Shown: piece by piece, positions 9,537 to 17,616 of the stretch
How positions within the stretch are numbered: position 1 is the stretch's first letter
How the letters are laid out: every line of letters begins with the position of its first letter
Source of the DNA: Vitreoscilla sp.
Lineage (GTDB): Bacteria; Pseudomonadota; Gammaproteobacteria; Burkholderiales; Burkholderiaceae_C
Reading direction: 5' to 3'
Assembly: GCA_018780145.1 (NCBI GenBank)
Contig: JADMKA010000146.1
Location: 1-64,000, forward strand
Length of the DNA stretch: 64,000 bases
Translations under genes and position numbers: made by a program
The notes under the pieces: model-generated
Databases searched by the model: none
The model's input: only the letters and a program-made list of their open reading frames with translations
What the model was told of the DNA's origin: nothing

Positions 9537-10427
9537 ATGACGCAATCCATCGGTGTGATCGGCCTCGGGGCCATGGGCCTGGGCATGGCCCGCTCGCTGC
9601 GGCGTGCCGGCTACCAGGTGCATGCCTGCGATGCCAGGCCCGGCGTGGCCGCAGCCTTCGCGGCCGAGGGTGGCCTGGCCTGCGCCCACCCGGCCGAGGT
9701 GGCAGCAAGCTGCGAGATCGTCGTCAGCGTGGTCGTCAACGCGGCGCAGACCGAAAGCGTGCTGTTCGGCGAGCACGGCGCCGCCGCCGCGATGCGGCCA
9801 GGCAGTGTGTTCGTGATGTGTTCGACCGTGGATCCGGGCTGGTCGGTGGCGCTGGAGGCCCGGCTGGCGCATAGCGGCGTGATGTACCTGGATGCGCCGA
9901 TCTCCGGCGGCGCGGCCAAGGCCGCCGCCGGCCAGATGACGATGATGACCGCCGGCCGCCCCGAGGCCTACACCAAAGTTGGCGCGGCGCTCGACGCGAT
10001 GGCCGCCAAGGTCTACCGGCTCGGCGACCAGGCCGGCAACGGCAGCAAGGTGAAGATCATCAACCAGCTCCTCGCCGGCGTGCACATCGCTGCCGCCGCC
10101 GAGGCCATGGCCCTGGGCTTGCGCGAGGGCGTGGACGCCGCGGCGCTCTACGAGGTCATCACGCACAGCGCGGGCAACAGCTGGATGTTCGAGAACCGCA
10201 TGGCCCATGTGCTGGCGGGGGACTACACCCCGCTGTCGGCTGTGGACATCTTCGTCAAGGATCTCGGCCTGGTGCTCGACACCGCGCGGGCCAGCAAGTT
10301 CCCGTTGCCGCTGTCGGCCACCGCTCACCAGATGTTCATGCAGGCCTCGACGGCCGGCCATGGCCGCGAAGACGACTCGGCCGTGATCAAGATCTTCCCG
10401 GGCATCGAGTTGCCTGCCGCCGCCTGA
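9537..10427 (+). CDS. ltnD: L-threonate dehydrogenase
   Basis: NAD-dependent beta-hydroxyacid dehydrogenase of 296 residues, predicted to oxidise L-threonate to 2-oxo-tetronate. It has the Rossmann motif GVIGLGAMGLGMARSL, the substrate loop DAPISGGAAKAAAGQMT near residue 122, the catalytic lysine in GNGSKVKIINQLLAGVHIA near 170, and FVKDLGLVLDTA near 240. The family also holds GarR and 3-hydroxyisobutyrate dehydrogenases; LtnD is chosen because denD, otnK, otnC and otnI follow without interruption, the set known for L-threonate and D-erythronate catabolism via DUF1537 kinases. Confidence 0.87.
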   Translation: MTQSIGVIGLGAMGLGMARSLRRAGYQVHACDARPGVAAAFAAEGGLACAHPAEVAASCEIVVSVVVNAAQTESVLFGEHGAAAAMRPGSVFVMCSTVDPGWSVALEARLAHSGVMYLDAPISGGAAKAAAGQMTMMTAGRPEAYTKVGAALDAMAAKVYRLGDQAGNGSKVKIINQLLAGVHIAAAAEAMALGLREGVDAAALYEVITHSAGNSWMFENRMAHVLAGDYTPLSAVDIFVKDLGLVLDTARASKFPLPLSATAHQMFMQASTAGHGREDDSAVIKIFPGIELPAAA

Positions 10428-10436
10428 GGGCACAAG

Positions 10437-11471
10437 ATGCGCATCCTGATCACTGGTGGAAGCGGCTTCCTTGGCGCGCGCCTGGCGCGAACCCTGCTGT
10501 CGATGGGCGCGATCGAGATGGCCGGTGCGGCCACGCTAGCGATCGACGAGCTCTGGCTCACCGACCTGGCACCGCCACCTGCCGACCTGCAGGCCGATCC
10601 GCGGGTGCGCTTCGTCGGTGGCGAGCTCAACGCCTTGCTGCACGCCGGTACGTTGTCACTGGACGGCGTCGTGGCTGTCGTCCACCTGGCGGCGGCCGTC
10701 AGCGGCGACTGCGAGGCCGATCTCGACCTCGGCCTTCGCAGCAACATCGATGCCACGCTGGCGCTGCTGCAGGGCGCGCGCCGGCAGGGCCAGGCGCCGG
10801 TGTTCATCTACGCGAGTTCGGTGGCCGTGTTCGGCGGCATGCCGGGCCAGCCCTTGCCCACCGTGGTGGAGGACCACACCTTGCCGACACCGCAAGGCAG
10901 CTACGGCATCCAGAAGTTCATCGGCGAGCAGTTGGTGGCCGATTTCACCCGACGCGGCCTGGTGCAGGGCCGCAGCGTGCGCCTGATGACGGTGGCCGTG
11001 CGCCCGGGCAGGCCCAATGGCGCCGCGTCGGGCTTCCTCAGCGGCATGGTGCGCGAGCCGCTGGCCGGCCAGCGGGCCGTGGTGCCGGTGGCGCCTGAAA
11101 CACCGGTGGCGCTGGCCTCACCGGGGCGCACCGTGGAAGGCTTGCTGATGGCCCTGCGGGCCGGGGCGTCCGTGTGGGGCCCTCGGACCGCTGTCAACCT
11201 GCCGGCACTGGCGACCACGGTCGGCGAGATCGCCACAGCGCTGGCGCAACTGGCCGGGCCGGCCGCCACCGACCTGCTCGACTGGCAGCCCGACGCACGC
11301 GTGGCCGGCATCGTCGGCGGCTGGCCCAGCCGCTTCGACGCGGCGCGGGCCCGCGCCATGGGCCTGCTGCCCGACGCGTCGGTGGGCGCCTTGCTGGCCG
11401 CCTACGTGGCCGATCACCCCGACGCCGTGAGCCTGCCGCTCAACGGCAACCTCCAGGAGACACGCCCATGA
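10437..11471 (+). CDS. denD: D-erythronate dehydrogenase
   Basis: Extended short-chain dehydrogenase/epimerase-fold enzyme of 344 residues, predicted to oxidise D-erythronate to 3-oxo-tetronate. Glycine-rich NAD motif ITGGSGFLGARLA at the N-terminus, YASSVAVFGG near residue 121, and catalytic Tyr-Lys in GSYGIQKFIGEQL near 156. An RLMTVAVRPGRPNGAASGFLS stretch fits the DenD group of epimerase-like proteins. It begins 9 bases after ltnD, and its stop overlaps the otnK start in ATGA. Confidence 0.87.
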   Translation: MRILITGGSGFLGARLARTLLSMGAIEMAGAATLAIDELWLTDLAPPPADLQADPRVRFVGGELNALLHAGTLSLDGVVAVVHLAAAVSGDCEADLDLGLRSNIDATLALLQGARRQGQAPVFIYASSVAVFGGMPGQPLPTVVEDHTLPTPQGSYGIQKFIGEQLVADFTRRGLVQGRSVRLMTVAVRPGRPNGAASGFLSGMVREPLAGQRAVVPVAPETPVALASPGRTVEGLLMALRAGASVWGPRTAVNLPALATTVGEIATALAQLAGPAATDLLDWQPDARVAGIVGGWPSRFDAARARAMGLLPDASVGALLAAYVADHPDAVSLPLNGNLQETRP

Positions 11472-12772
11472 CTCGGCCCCTGCTGGGTTGCATCGCCGAC
11501 GACTTCACCGGCGCCACCGACCTGGCCAACAACCTTGTGCGCTCCGGCATGCGCACCGTGCAGACCATCGGCCTGCCGGACGATGCCGTGGCGCCGATCG
11601 ATGCGGACGCCGTCGTCGTCGCACTCAAGTCCCGCACCATCGCCGCCGCCGACGCGGTGGGCCAATCGCTGGCCGCCCTGCGCTGGCTGCAGGCGCAGGG
11701 CGTGCAGCAGATCTACTTCAAATACTGCTCGACCTTCGACTCCACGCCGGCCGGCAACATCGGCCCGGTCACCGACGCCTTGCTGGACGCGCTGCACGGC
11801 CCCGGCCAGGGCTTCACCATCGCCTGCCCGGCGTTCCCGGAAAACCAGCGTACGGTGTTCAAGGGGCACCTGTTCGTCGGCGACCAGCTGCTCAGCGACA
11901 GCGGCATGCGGCATCACCCACTGACGCCGATGACCGATGCGAACCTCGTGCGGGTGCTGCAGGCCCAGACCCGCCGCCGCGTCGGCCTGGTGGCGCAGGA
12001 CGTGGTGGCCCGTGGTGCCGGCGCGATCCGCGAGCGATTCGCCGCGCTGCAGGCGCAGCGCGTGGGCGTAGCCGTGGTCGACGCGGTCGGCAACGACGAC
12101 CTGCTGCGCATCGGCCAGGCGCTGGCCGGCATGCCGCTGGTCACCGCCGGCTCGGGCATCGCCATCGGCCTGCCGCAGAACTGGCCTGCCGCGCAGCGCC
12201 TGGCCACGGGGGCGTCGGCCGACGCCTTGCCGCCCGCCAGCGGGCACAGCGCGGTCGTCTCGGGCAGTTGCTCGCTGGCCACCAATGCCCAGGTGTTGGC
12301 CTTCAAGCAAGCCGGCTGGCCCGCCTTTGCCGTCGATCCGCTGGCGCTGGCCGCCGGGGACGACGTGGTGGGCGCCGCACTGGCCTGGGCGAGGCCGCTG
12401 CTGGCACAGGGGCCGGTGCTGGTCTACGCGACCGCCGAGTCGGCTGCCGTGCAGGCGGTACAGGCGCGCCTGGGCGTGGCGCGAGCGGGCGAGATCGTCG
12501 AGCAGGCCTTGTCGGCCGTTGCCAAGGGGCTGGTGCAGGCAGGTGTGCGGCAGTTGCTGGTGGCCGGCGGCGAGACCTCGGGCGCGGTGGTGCAGGCCCT
12601 GGGTGTCGAGCGCATGGCCATCGGCCCGCAGATCGACCCCGGTGTGCCGTGGACGGCGGTGCAGTCGCCCGCCTGCCCCGGCGAGACCTTGCACGTGGCG
12701 CTGAAGTCGGGCAACTTCGGCAGCACGGATTTCTTCACCAAGGCCTTCGCGATGCTGCAGGGAAGGACATGA
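11468..12772 (+). CDS. otnK: 3-oxo-tetronate kinase (DUF1537 family)
   Basis: Phosphorylates 3-oxo-tetronate at O4 with ATP. The 434-residue product has the DUF1537 N-terminal domain (GCIADDFTGATDLANNLVRSG at the start; FKYCSTFDSTPAGNIGPV near residue 84; PAFPENQRTVFKGHLFV near 119) and the C-terminal nucleotide-binding domain (SGSCSLATNAQV near 262; VAGGETSGAVVQAL near 363; LKSGNFGSTDFF near the end). Both start and stop overlap their neighbours in ATGA, so translation with denD and otnC is probably coupled. Confidence 0.92.
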   Translation: MTRPLLGCIADDFTGATDLANNLVRSGMRTVQTIGLPDDAVAPIDADAVVVALKSRTIAAADAVGQSLAALRWLQAQGVQQIYFKYCSTFDSTPAGNIGPVTDALLDALHGPGQGFTIACPAFPENQRTVFKGHLFVGDQLLSDSGMRHHPLTPMTDANLVRVLQAQTRRRVGLVAQDVVARGAGAIRERFAALQAQRVGVAVVDAVGNDDLLRIGQALAGMPLVTAGSGIAIGLPQNWPAAQRLATGASADALPPASGHSAVVSGSCSLATNAQVLAFKQAGWPAFAVDPLALAAGDDVVGAALAWARPLLAQGPVLVYATAESAAVQAVQARLGVARAGEIVEQALSAVAKGLVQAGVRQLLVAGGETSGAVVQALGVERMAIGPQIDPGVPWTAVQSPACPGETLHVALKSGNFGSTDFFTKAFAMLQGRT

Positions 12773-13419
12773 CCGCCGCGCTTCGCGAGGAGATCTGCCG
12801 CGTGGGCGCGTCGCTGTACGCCCGCGGCTACGTGCACGCGAGCGCCGGCAACATCAGCGTGCGCTTGCCTGACGGTGGATTCCTCATCACCCCCACCGAC
12901 GCCTGCCTGGGTGCGCTGGACCCGTCGCGCCTGGCCGCCGTGGATGCGCAAGGCCAGCAGACCAGCGGCGACCGCGCCTCGAAGACGCTGGCCCTCCACC
13001 GCCGCGTCTACGCTGAGGATCCTGCCGCGGCCTGCGTCATCCACAGCCATTCGACCCACCTGGTTGCGCTCACGCTGGCCGGCGTCTGGAGCGACGACGA
13101 CATCCTGCCGCCGATCACCCCGTACTTCGTGATGAAGGTCGGCCACGTGCCCCTGATCCCCTACCACCGCCCGGGCGACCCCGCCGCTGCCGACCGCGTG
13201 GCCCAGCGCGTCGTGGCGATGCGCGAGGCGGGCACGCCGATCCGGGCGGTGATGCTGGACCGGCTGGGGCCGAACGTCTGGCACCGCAGCCCCGCCGAAG
13301 CCAGCGCAGTACTCGAGGAGCTGGAAGAAACCGCCCGGCTGTGGCTGATGACACGCCCGGCCCCGTTGAACGACGAGCAGATCGCCGAGTTGCGCCAGCA
13401 CTTCGGCGCCATCTGGTAA
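12769..13419 (+). CDS. otnC: 3-oxo-tetronate 4-phosphate decarboxylase (class II aldolase fold)
   Basis: Decarboxylates 3-oxo-tetronate 4-phosphate to dihydroxyacetone phosphate, the exit to glycolysis. The 216-residue product has the class II aldolase/adducin fold with SAGNISVRLPDGG near residue 25, the zinc-binding IHSHSTH near 90 and a later histidine in GPNVWHRS near 170. The ATG at 12769 overlaps the kinase stop in ATGA. Fuculose-1-phosphate aldolase-like family members look similar; position after otnK decides the call. Confidence 0.88.
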   Translation: MTAALREEICRVGASLYARGYVHASAGNISVRLPDGGFLITPTDACLGALDPSRLAAVDAQGQQTSGDRASKTLALHRRVYAEDPAAACVIHSHSTHLVALTLAGVWSDDDILPPITPYFVMKVGHVPLIPYHRPGDPAAADRVAQRVVAMREAGTPIRAVMLDRLGPNVWHRSPAEASAVLEELEETARLWLMTRPAPLNDEQIAELRQHFGAIW

Positions 13420-13443
13420 ACCCCGGATCAGGACACCCCCGCC

Positions 13444-14253
13444 ATGCCCCGCTTTGCCGCCAACCTGTCGATGCTCTACAACGAGCACAGCTTCCTGGAC
13501 CGTTTCTCCGCTGCGGCGGCCGACGGCTTCCGGGCCGTGGAGTACCTGTTTCCCTACGCGTTCGAACCGCAGGAACTGGCACGGCGCCTGGCCGACAACG
13601 GCCTGCAGCAGGTGTTGTTCAACGCCCCGCCCGGGAACTGGGACGCGGGCGAACGGGGCCTGGCCTGCCTGCCCGGGCGCGAGGCCGAGTTTCGCGGCGG
13701 CTTCGCCCAGGCGCTGGCCTATGCCGAGGCGTTGGGCTGCCCGCGGGTGCATGTGATGGCGGGCTTGGCACCTCAGGGCGCCGAGCGTGCGCGCCTGCAG
13801 GCCACCTACGAGGCCAACCTGGCCTGGGCGGCAGAGCTGGCCGCCGGGGCGGGCCGCGACGTGCTGATCGAGCCGATCAACCCGCGTGACATCCCCGGCT
13901 TCTTCCTGAACCGGCAGGACGAGGCTCACCGCATCGTGCAGGCCATCGGTGCGCCGAACCTGAAGGTGCAGATGGATCTGTACCACTGCCAGATCGTCGA
14001 GGGCGATGTCGCGACGAAGATCCGCCAGTACCTGCCCACCGGGCGCGTCGGGCACATCCAGGTCGCCGGCGTGCCCGCACGCCACGAGCCGGACATCGGC
14101 GAGCTGAACCATGCCTACCTGTTCCAGGTGATCGACGAGGTGGCCGCCGAGTGCGCCTGGGCTGGTTGGGTCGGTTGCGAATACCGGCCAGCACGCGGCA
14201 CCGTGGCGGGAGCCACCAGCGCCGGCCTCGGCTGGCTGCGCGGCCTTGGGTAG
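13444..14253 (+). CDS. otnI: 2-oxo-tetronate isomerase (hydroxypyruvate isomerase-like)
   Basis: TIM-barrel isomerase of the Hyi family, 269 residues, predicted to convert 2-oxo-tetronate (made by LtnD) to 3-oxo-tetronate, the OtnK substrate. Landmarks are [18 protein letters not shown] at the N-terminus, [14 protein letters not shown] near residue 60, the metal ligand glutamate in [16 protein letters not shown] near 144, [13 protein letters not shown] near 178 and a final WVGCEYRPA. Last gene of the TRAP-tetronate operon; no strong terminator hairpin was seen behind it. Confidence 0.88.
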   Translation: MPRFAANLSMLYNEHSFLDRFSAAAADGFRAVEYLFPYAFEPQELARRLADNGLQQVLFNAPPGNWDAGERGLACLPGREAEFRGGFAQALAYAEALGCPRVHVMAGLAPQGAERARLQATYEANLAWAAELAAGAGRDVLIEPINPRDIPGFFLNRQDEAHRIVQAIGAPNLKVQMDLYHCQIVEGDVATKIRQYLPTGRVGHIQVAGVPARHEPDIGELNHAYLFQVIDEVAAECAWAGWVGCEYRPARGTVAGATSAGLGWLRGLG

Positions 14254-14267
14254 GCAACCACATCCGC

Positions 14268-14308
14268 TTGACTGCATTTCACATGTCAGATAATGTTGTC
14301 ATGTGAAA
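14268..14308 (+). promoter_or_regulatory. Promoter with long inverted repeat over the ArsR-type gene start
   Basis: TTTCACATG (14277-14285) and CATGTGAAA (14300-14308) form a perfect 9-base inverted repeat with 14 bases between; the right arm covers the start codon. TTGACT (14268-14273) and GATAAT (14289-14294) or TAATGT (14291-14296) resemble -35 and -10, putting transcription start at or just before the GTG. The layout suggests autoregulation by the encoded winged-helix protein and a leaderless message. Confidence 0.7.
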
Positions 14309-14632
14309 ACAAGAACCTCGGCTATCGACGGTGACCAGCTGCTGGCCATGCTGTCTGCGCTGGCCAACCCGCACCGGCTGCGCATCATCGCGGCGCTGTC
14401 CCTGGGCGGCCGCAACTACGTGAGCCAGCTGGCGCGCGAGATCGGCATCAGCCGGCCGCTGCTGCACCTGCACCTGCAGAAGCTCGAAGCGGCGGGCCTG
14501 GTGAGCAGCCAGCTGGAGCTCTCGCGCGACGGCAAGGCGCTCAACTACTACGACGCCGTCGCCTTCGATCTCGCGCTCACGCCGGCCGCCATCGCCGAAG
14601 CGGCGAAGACCCTGACCCACTCCCTTGAATAG
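14303..14632 (+). CDS. ArsR-type winged-helix transcriptional regulator
   Basis: A 109-residue regulator with a single winged-helix domain: MLSALANPHRLRIIAALSLGG, then the recognition region YVSQLAREIGISRPLLHLHLQKLEAAGLVSSQLE. No ArsR/SmtB metal-binding cysteine pair is visible in helix 3, so it is unlikely to be a metal sensor. The GTG at 14303 has no Shine-Dalgarno sequence but sits where a -10 box would place the transcript start. It is followed by two small membrane-protein genes at 8- and 9-base gaps, which it probably controls with itself. Confidence 0.85.
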   Translation: MKTRTSAIDGDQLLAMLSALANPHRLRIIAALSLGGRNYVSQLAREIGISRPLLHLHLQKLEAAGLVSSQLELSRDGKALNYYDAVAFDLALTPAAIAEAAKTLTHSLE

Positions 14633-14640
14633 AGGCCACC

Positions 14641-14898
14641 ATGTCCGAAAGCCTGTACCTCCTGTCGATCTGCCTGCCCCTGGGGGCCATCGTGCTCGTC
14701 TTCGGCATGCGCTACTTCGCGGCCACCCAGCAGGCCAGGGCCCGGCTGGCCAACGACGAGGCCTACCGCCAGTTGGCCGCCGAGGCTGCGGCCACGCAGG
14801 CCCAGACGGCGAGCGCGCTGTCGTCCATCGGCGCCACGCTGACGGACCTGCAGGCGCGCCTCGCCGCGGTCGAGAAAATCCTCAAGCAGGTCGAGTAG
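14641..14898 (+). CDS. Small membrane-anchored coiled-coil protein
   Basis: Unrecognised 85-residue protein. One membrane helix at about 5-27 (YLLSICLPLGAIVLVFGMRY), followed by a charged, alanine-rich helix with heptad character ending LQARLAAVEKILKQVE. The topology resembles PspB (one helix plus a cytoplasmic coiled coil), but I see no proof of homology. It lies between the ArsR-type gene and a multispan membrane protein, within one probable transcript. Confidence 0.75.
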   Translation: MSESLYLLSICLPLGAIVLVFGMRYFAATQQARARLANDEAYRQLAAEAAATQAQTASALSSIGATLTDLQARLAAVEKILKQVE

Positions 14899-14907
14899 GA
14901 GCCCGCC

Positions 14908-15309
14908 ATGAACGAGCTGTCGTTGTTTCGCCTGTACCTGCTGCGCGCCCTGTACCTGCTGGTGGTGGTGGGCCTGGGAATCGTGGTGTGGCCCGGCGTC
15001 ATCCACCGCGAGCAGCCGTGGGAGCTGATGGAGGGCGTGGTGGCCTGCATGTTGGCAGCGTTCTCCGCGCTGTCCATCCTGGGGCTGCGCTACCCGGTGC
15101 AGATGCTGCCGCTGCTGCTCTGGGAACTGGGCTGGAAATCGATCTGGCTGCTCGTGGTGGCGCTGCCGCTGTGGCAAGCCGGCCAGATGGACGCCGCCAC
15201 CTGGGCCACGGCGTCGGCCTGCCTGATGGGGGTGATCATCCCGTTCATCATCCCCTGGCGCCACGTGTGGGCGCACTACGGCGTGAAGCGCGCCGAGCGC
15301 TGGCGCTGA
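14908..15309 (+). CDS. Four-helix inner-membrane protein of unknown function
   Basis: 133 residues with four hydrophobic segments at about 9-29, 42-62, 68-88 and 100-117 (for example LYLLRALYLLVVVGLGIVVW and ACLMGVIIPFIIPW) and a basic C-terminus. Not recognised as a characterised family. It begins 9 bases after the coiled-coil gene and ends 4 bases before the stop of the convergent YciI gene, so no room is left for a terminator between them. Confidence 0.75.
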   Translation: MNELSLFRLYLLRALYLLVVVGLGIVVWPGVIHREQPWELMEGVVACMLAAFSALSILGLRYPVQMLPLLLWELGWKSIWLLVVALPLWQAGQMDAATWATASACLMGVIIPFIIPWRHVWAHYGVKRAERWR

Positions 15310-15313
15310 GGGG

Positions 15314-15739
15314 TCAGCCTCGTCGTGCCACCTCGGCCCGCAGGCGCTCTTCCTGCGCCTGCAGCTCGGGCGTGAACTCGGCCCCGAAATCCGCCGCTTC
15401 GAACACGGGGCGGATCTCGATGTCGGAGTCCTCCATCATCGGGTTGGGGCAGCGGCGCACCCAGGCCACTGCCTCCTCCATCGAGGCCACCTGCCACAGC
15501 CAGAAGCCGGCGACCAGCTCCTTGGTTTCGGCGAACGGCCCGTCCACCACGCTGCGCTGGGCGCCCGAGAAGCGCACCCGCTTGCCGCGGGCGCTGGGGT
15601 GCAGCCCCTCGCCGGCCAGCATCACGCCGGCCTTGACCAGCTCCTCGTTGAACTGGCCCATGGCCGCCAGCAACTCGCTGCTGGGCATCTCGCCGGCCTC
15701 GGATTGGCGCGTGGCCTTTACCATCACCATGACACGCAT
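15314..15739 (-). CDS. YciI-family (DGPF domain) protein
   Basis: 141 residues with the YCII-related fold: RVMVMVKATRQSEAGEMPS at the start, then the signature DGPFAETKELVAGFWLWQV near residue 72 and a conserved CPNPMMED. Proteins of this type are often encoded near ECF sigma factors, but none is present here; biochemical role unknown. The ATG at 15739 is preceded by GGAG at good spacing, so the much longer open frame upstream is ignored. Confidence 0.85.
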   Translation of the reverse strand: MRVMVMVKATRQSEAGEMPSSELLAAMGQFNEELVKAGVMLAGEGLHPSARGKRVRFSGAQRSVVDGPFAETKELVAGFWLWQVASMEEAVAWVRRCPNPMMEDSDIEIRPVFEAADFGAEFTPELQAQEERLRAEVARRG

Positions 15740-15767
15740 CGTCTGCTCTCCTGAGTGAATGCGCGGC

Positions 15768-15842
15768 CAGCGTACGGCCGCTCCGAAGCGGTCGCGCACC
15801 CGCTCGGCGGGTGGTGCCGGTACGCCGGCACCGGGTGCCCCA
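15768..15842 (-). repeat. Diverged copy of the 84-base structured intergenic repeat
   Basis: Read on the minus strand from 15842, the first 47 bases match the start of the elements at 38236 and 53023 with two mismatches, including both short stems (GCCGG/CCGGC and CACCCGC/GCGGGTG). The remainder aligns only loosely. Unlike the other copies it lies between divergent genes (yciI and yghU) rather than behind a stop codon. Confidence 0.7.
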
Positions 15843-15976
15843 ATGCGCGCCCGACCGTGCGCGCCCTGACACCACGACGAACCGGGTGCCCCGACATCGA
15901 CAAGCCTAATCCATGCGGGCTGCAGGAAAGCGCCGGCGCGGTTAACGTGCGCGGCTGCCATCCCGGAGACGCCTGC

Positions 15977-16852
15977 ATGAGCGACACGCCCGCCTACACC
16001 CCGCCGAAGATCTGGTCCTGGAACAAGGAGAACGGTGGGCAGTTCGCCAGCATCAACCGCCCGGTCGCCGGTGCCACCCACGACAAGGCGCTGCCGGTGG
16101 GCCGCCACCCGCTGCAGCTGTACTCGCTGGCTACGCCCAACGGCGTGAAGGTGACGGTGATGCTGGAGGAGCTGCTGGCACTGGGCCATCCCGGCGCCGA
16201 GTACGACGCCTGGCTCATCCGGATCAACCAGGGTGAGCAGTTCGGCAGCGGCTTCGTGGCCGCCAACCCAAACTCCAAGATCCCAGCGCTGGTGGACCAC
16301 AGCGGCCCGGCGCCGGCGCGGGTGTTCGAGTCCGGCGCGATCCTGCTGTACCTGGCCGAGAAGTTCGGCGCTTATCTGCCGGCCGGCGGCGCCGAGCGGG
16401 CCGAGTGCCTCTCGTGGCTGTTCTGGCAGATGGGCAGCGCGCCCTTCCTGGGCGGTGGCTTCGGCCACTTCTATGCCTACGCGCCCACCAAGATCGAGTA
16501 CGCCATCGACCGCTACGCGATGGAGGCCAAGCGCCAGATGGACGTGCTGGACCGCCGTCTCGCCGAGAGCCCCTACCTGGCGGGCGATGACTACACCATC
16601 GCCGACATGGCGGTGTGGCCCTGGTACGGCACACTGGCCAAGGGGCAGCTCTACGAGGCCGGCGAGTTCCTGCAGGTGCAGGACTACCAGAACGTGCTGC
16701 GTTGGACGAACCGGATCGCCGAGCGACCGGCCGTGCAGCGCGGCCGCATGGTCAACCGCACCTGGGGCCAGCCCGCCAGCCAACTGCACGAGCGGCACGA
16801 GGCCAGCGATTTCGACACCCGCACGCAGGACAAGCTGGCACCTGCCGCCTGA
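15977..16852 (+). CDS. yghU: YghU-type glutathione S-transferase / disulfide reductase
   Basis: 291 residues (E. coli YghU 288). The N-terminal extension PPKIWSWNKENGGQFASINRPVAGATH is typical of this Nu-class group, followed by a thioredoxin-like domain (QLYSLATPNGVKVTVMLEEL, NPNSKIPALVD, FESGAILLYLAEKFG) and the helical C-terminal domain (ESPYLAGDDYTIADMAVWPWY). Cytoplasmic; reduces small disulfides with glutathione. The ATG at 15977 matches the family start. Another transferase gene starts 10 bases after its stop. Confidence 0.93.
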   Translation: MSDTPAYTPPKIWSWNKENGGQFASINRPVAGATHDKALPVGRHPLQLYSLATPNGVKVTVMLEELLALGHPGAEYDAWLIRINQGEQFGSGFVAANPNSKIPALVDHSGPAPARVFESGAILLYLAEKFGAYLPAGGAERAECLSWLFWQMGSAPFLGGGFGHFYAYAPTKIEYAIDRYAMEAKRQMDVLDRRLAESPYLAGDDYTIADMAVWPWYGTLAKGQLYEAGEFLQVQDYQNVLRWTNRIAERPAVQRGRMVNRTWGQPASQLHERHEASDFDTRTQDKLAPAA

Positions 16853-16862
16853 GACCCACCCC

Positions 16863-17495
16863 ATGATCACCCTCTACGACTGCGCCACCGCCCCCAGCCC
16901 GCGCCGCGCCCGCATCCTGCTCGCCGAGAAGGGCCTCACGCACGAGACCGTGCAGGTCGATCTGCGCAGCGGCGAGCAACTGGGCGATGCCTACCGCCAG
17001 CTCAACCCGCAGTGCACCGTGCCCGCGCTGCGCACGCAGGAGGGCCTGCTGCTCACCGACAACGCCGCCATCGCCGCCTACCTGGAGGCGCGCTACCCCG
17101 AGCCGGCGCTGATGGGCCGCACGCCGGCCGAGAAGGCCGAGATCGCCAGCTGGAACTGGCGCGTGGAGTTCGAGGGCCTGATGGCGATTGCCGAAGCCCT
17201 GCGCAACAGCGCACCCGCCATGGCCAACCGGGCCCTGCCCGGGCCGGTGGACTACCCGCAGATCCCCGAGCTGGCGCAGCGCGGCCTGGCCCGGGTGCAG
17301 CAGTTCTTCCACACGCTGGACGAGCGCCTGGCCGGGCGCGAGTTCATCGCATCCGGCCACTTCAGCATCGCCGACATCACCGCCGTGGTGGCGGTGGACT
17401 TTGCGCGCATCGTGAAGTGCAAGCCCGGCGAGCAGCACCCGCAGCTGCTGCGCTGGCGCGCGGCGATGGCGCAGCGGCCGTCGATGGCGCTGTAG
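16863..17495 (+). CDS. Glutathione S-transferase family protein
   Basis: 210 residues. N-terminal thioredoxin fold (ITLYDCATAPSPRRARILLAEKG; NPQCTVPALRTQEG; TDNAAIAAYLEARYPEPALMG) and C-terminal helical domain with the N-capping motif FSIADITAVVAVDFA near residue 163. The position normally holding the catalytic Ser/Tyr/Cys is in TAPSPRR, where Ser is a candidate. Substrate unknown. It is co-oriented and nearly contiguous with yghU. Confidence 0.88.
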   Translation: MITLYDCATAPSPRRARILLAEKGLTHETVQVDLRSGEQLGDAYRQLNPQCTVPALRTQEGLLLTDNAAIAAYLEARYPEPALMGRTPAEKAEIASWNWRVEFEGLMAIAEALRNSAPAMANRALPGPVDYPQIPELAQRGLARVQQFFHTLDERLAGREFIASGHFSIADITAVVAVDFARIVKCKPGEQHPQLLRWRAAMAQRPSMAL

Positions 17496-17616
17496 CCCGG
17501 CTCCGCTGCCCCCGGCAGACCGACATGTTGGCACTTGATCGAACGCAAGACGCGGTGCGCCAGCAGGTCCATATTGGTGGCGCCCGCCTTCAACGGCCTG
17601 TTCCAGGAGCATGCAC

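Noticed and set aside
14303-14632. Metal-sensing ArsR/SmtB repressor
   Set aside because: The metal-ligand cysteine pair of the recognition region is absent.
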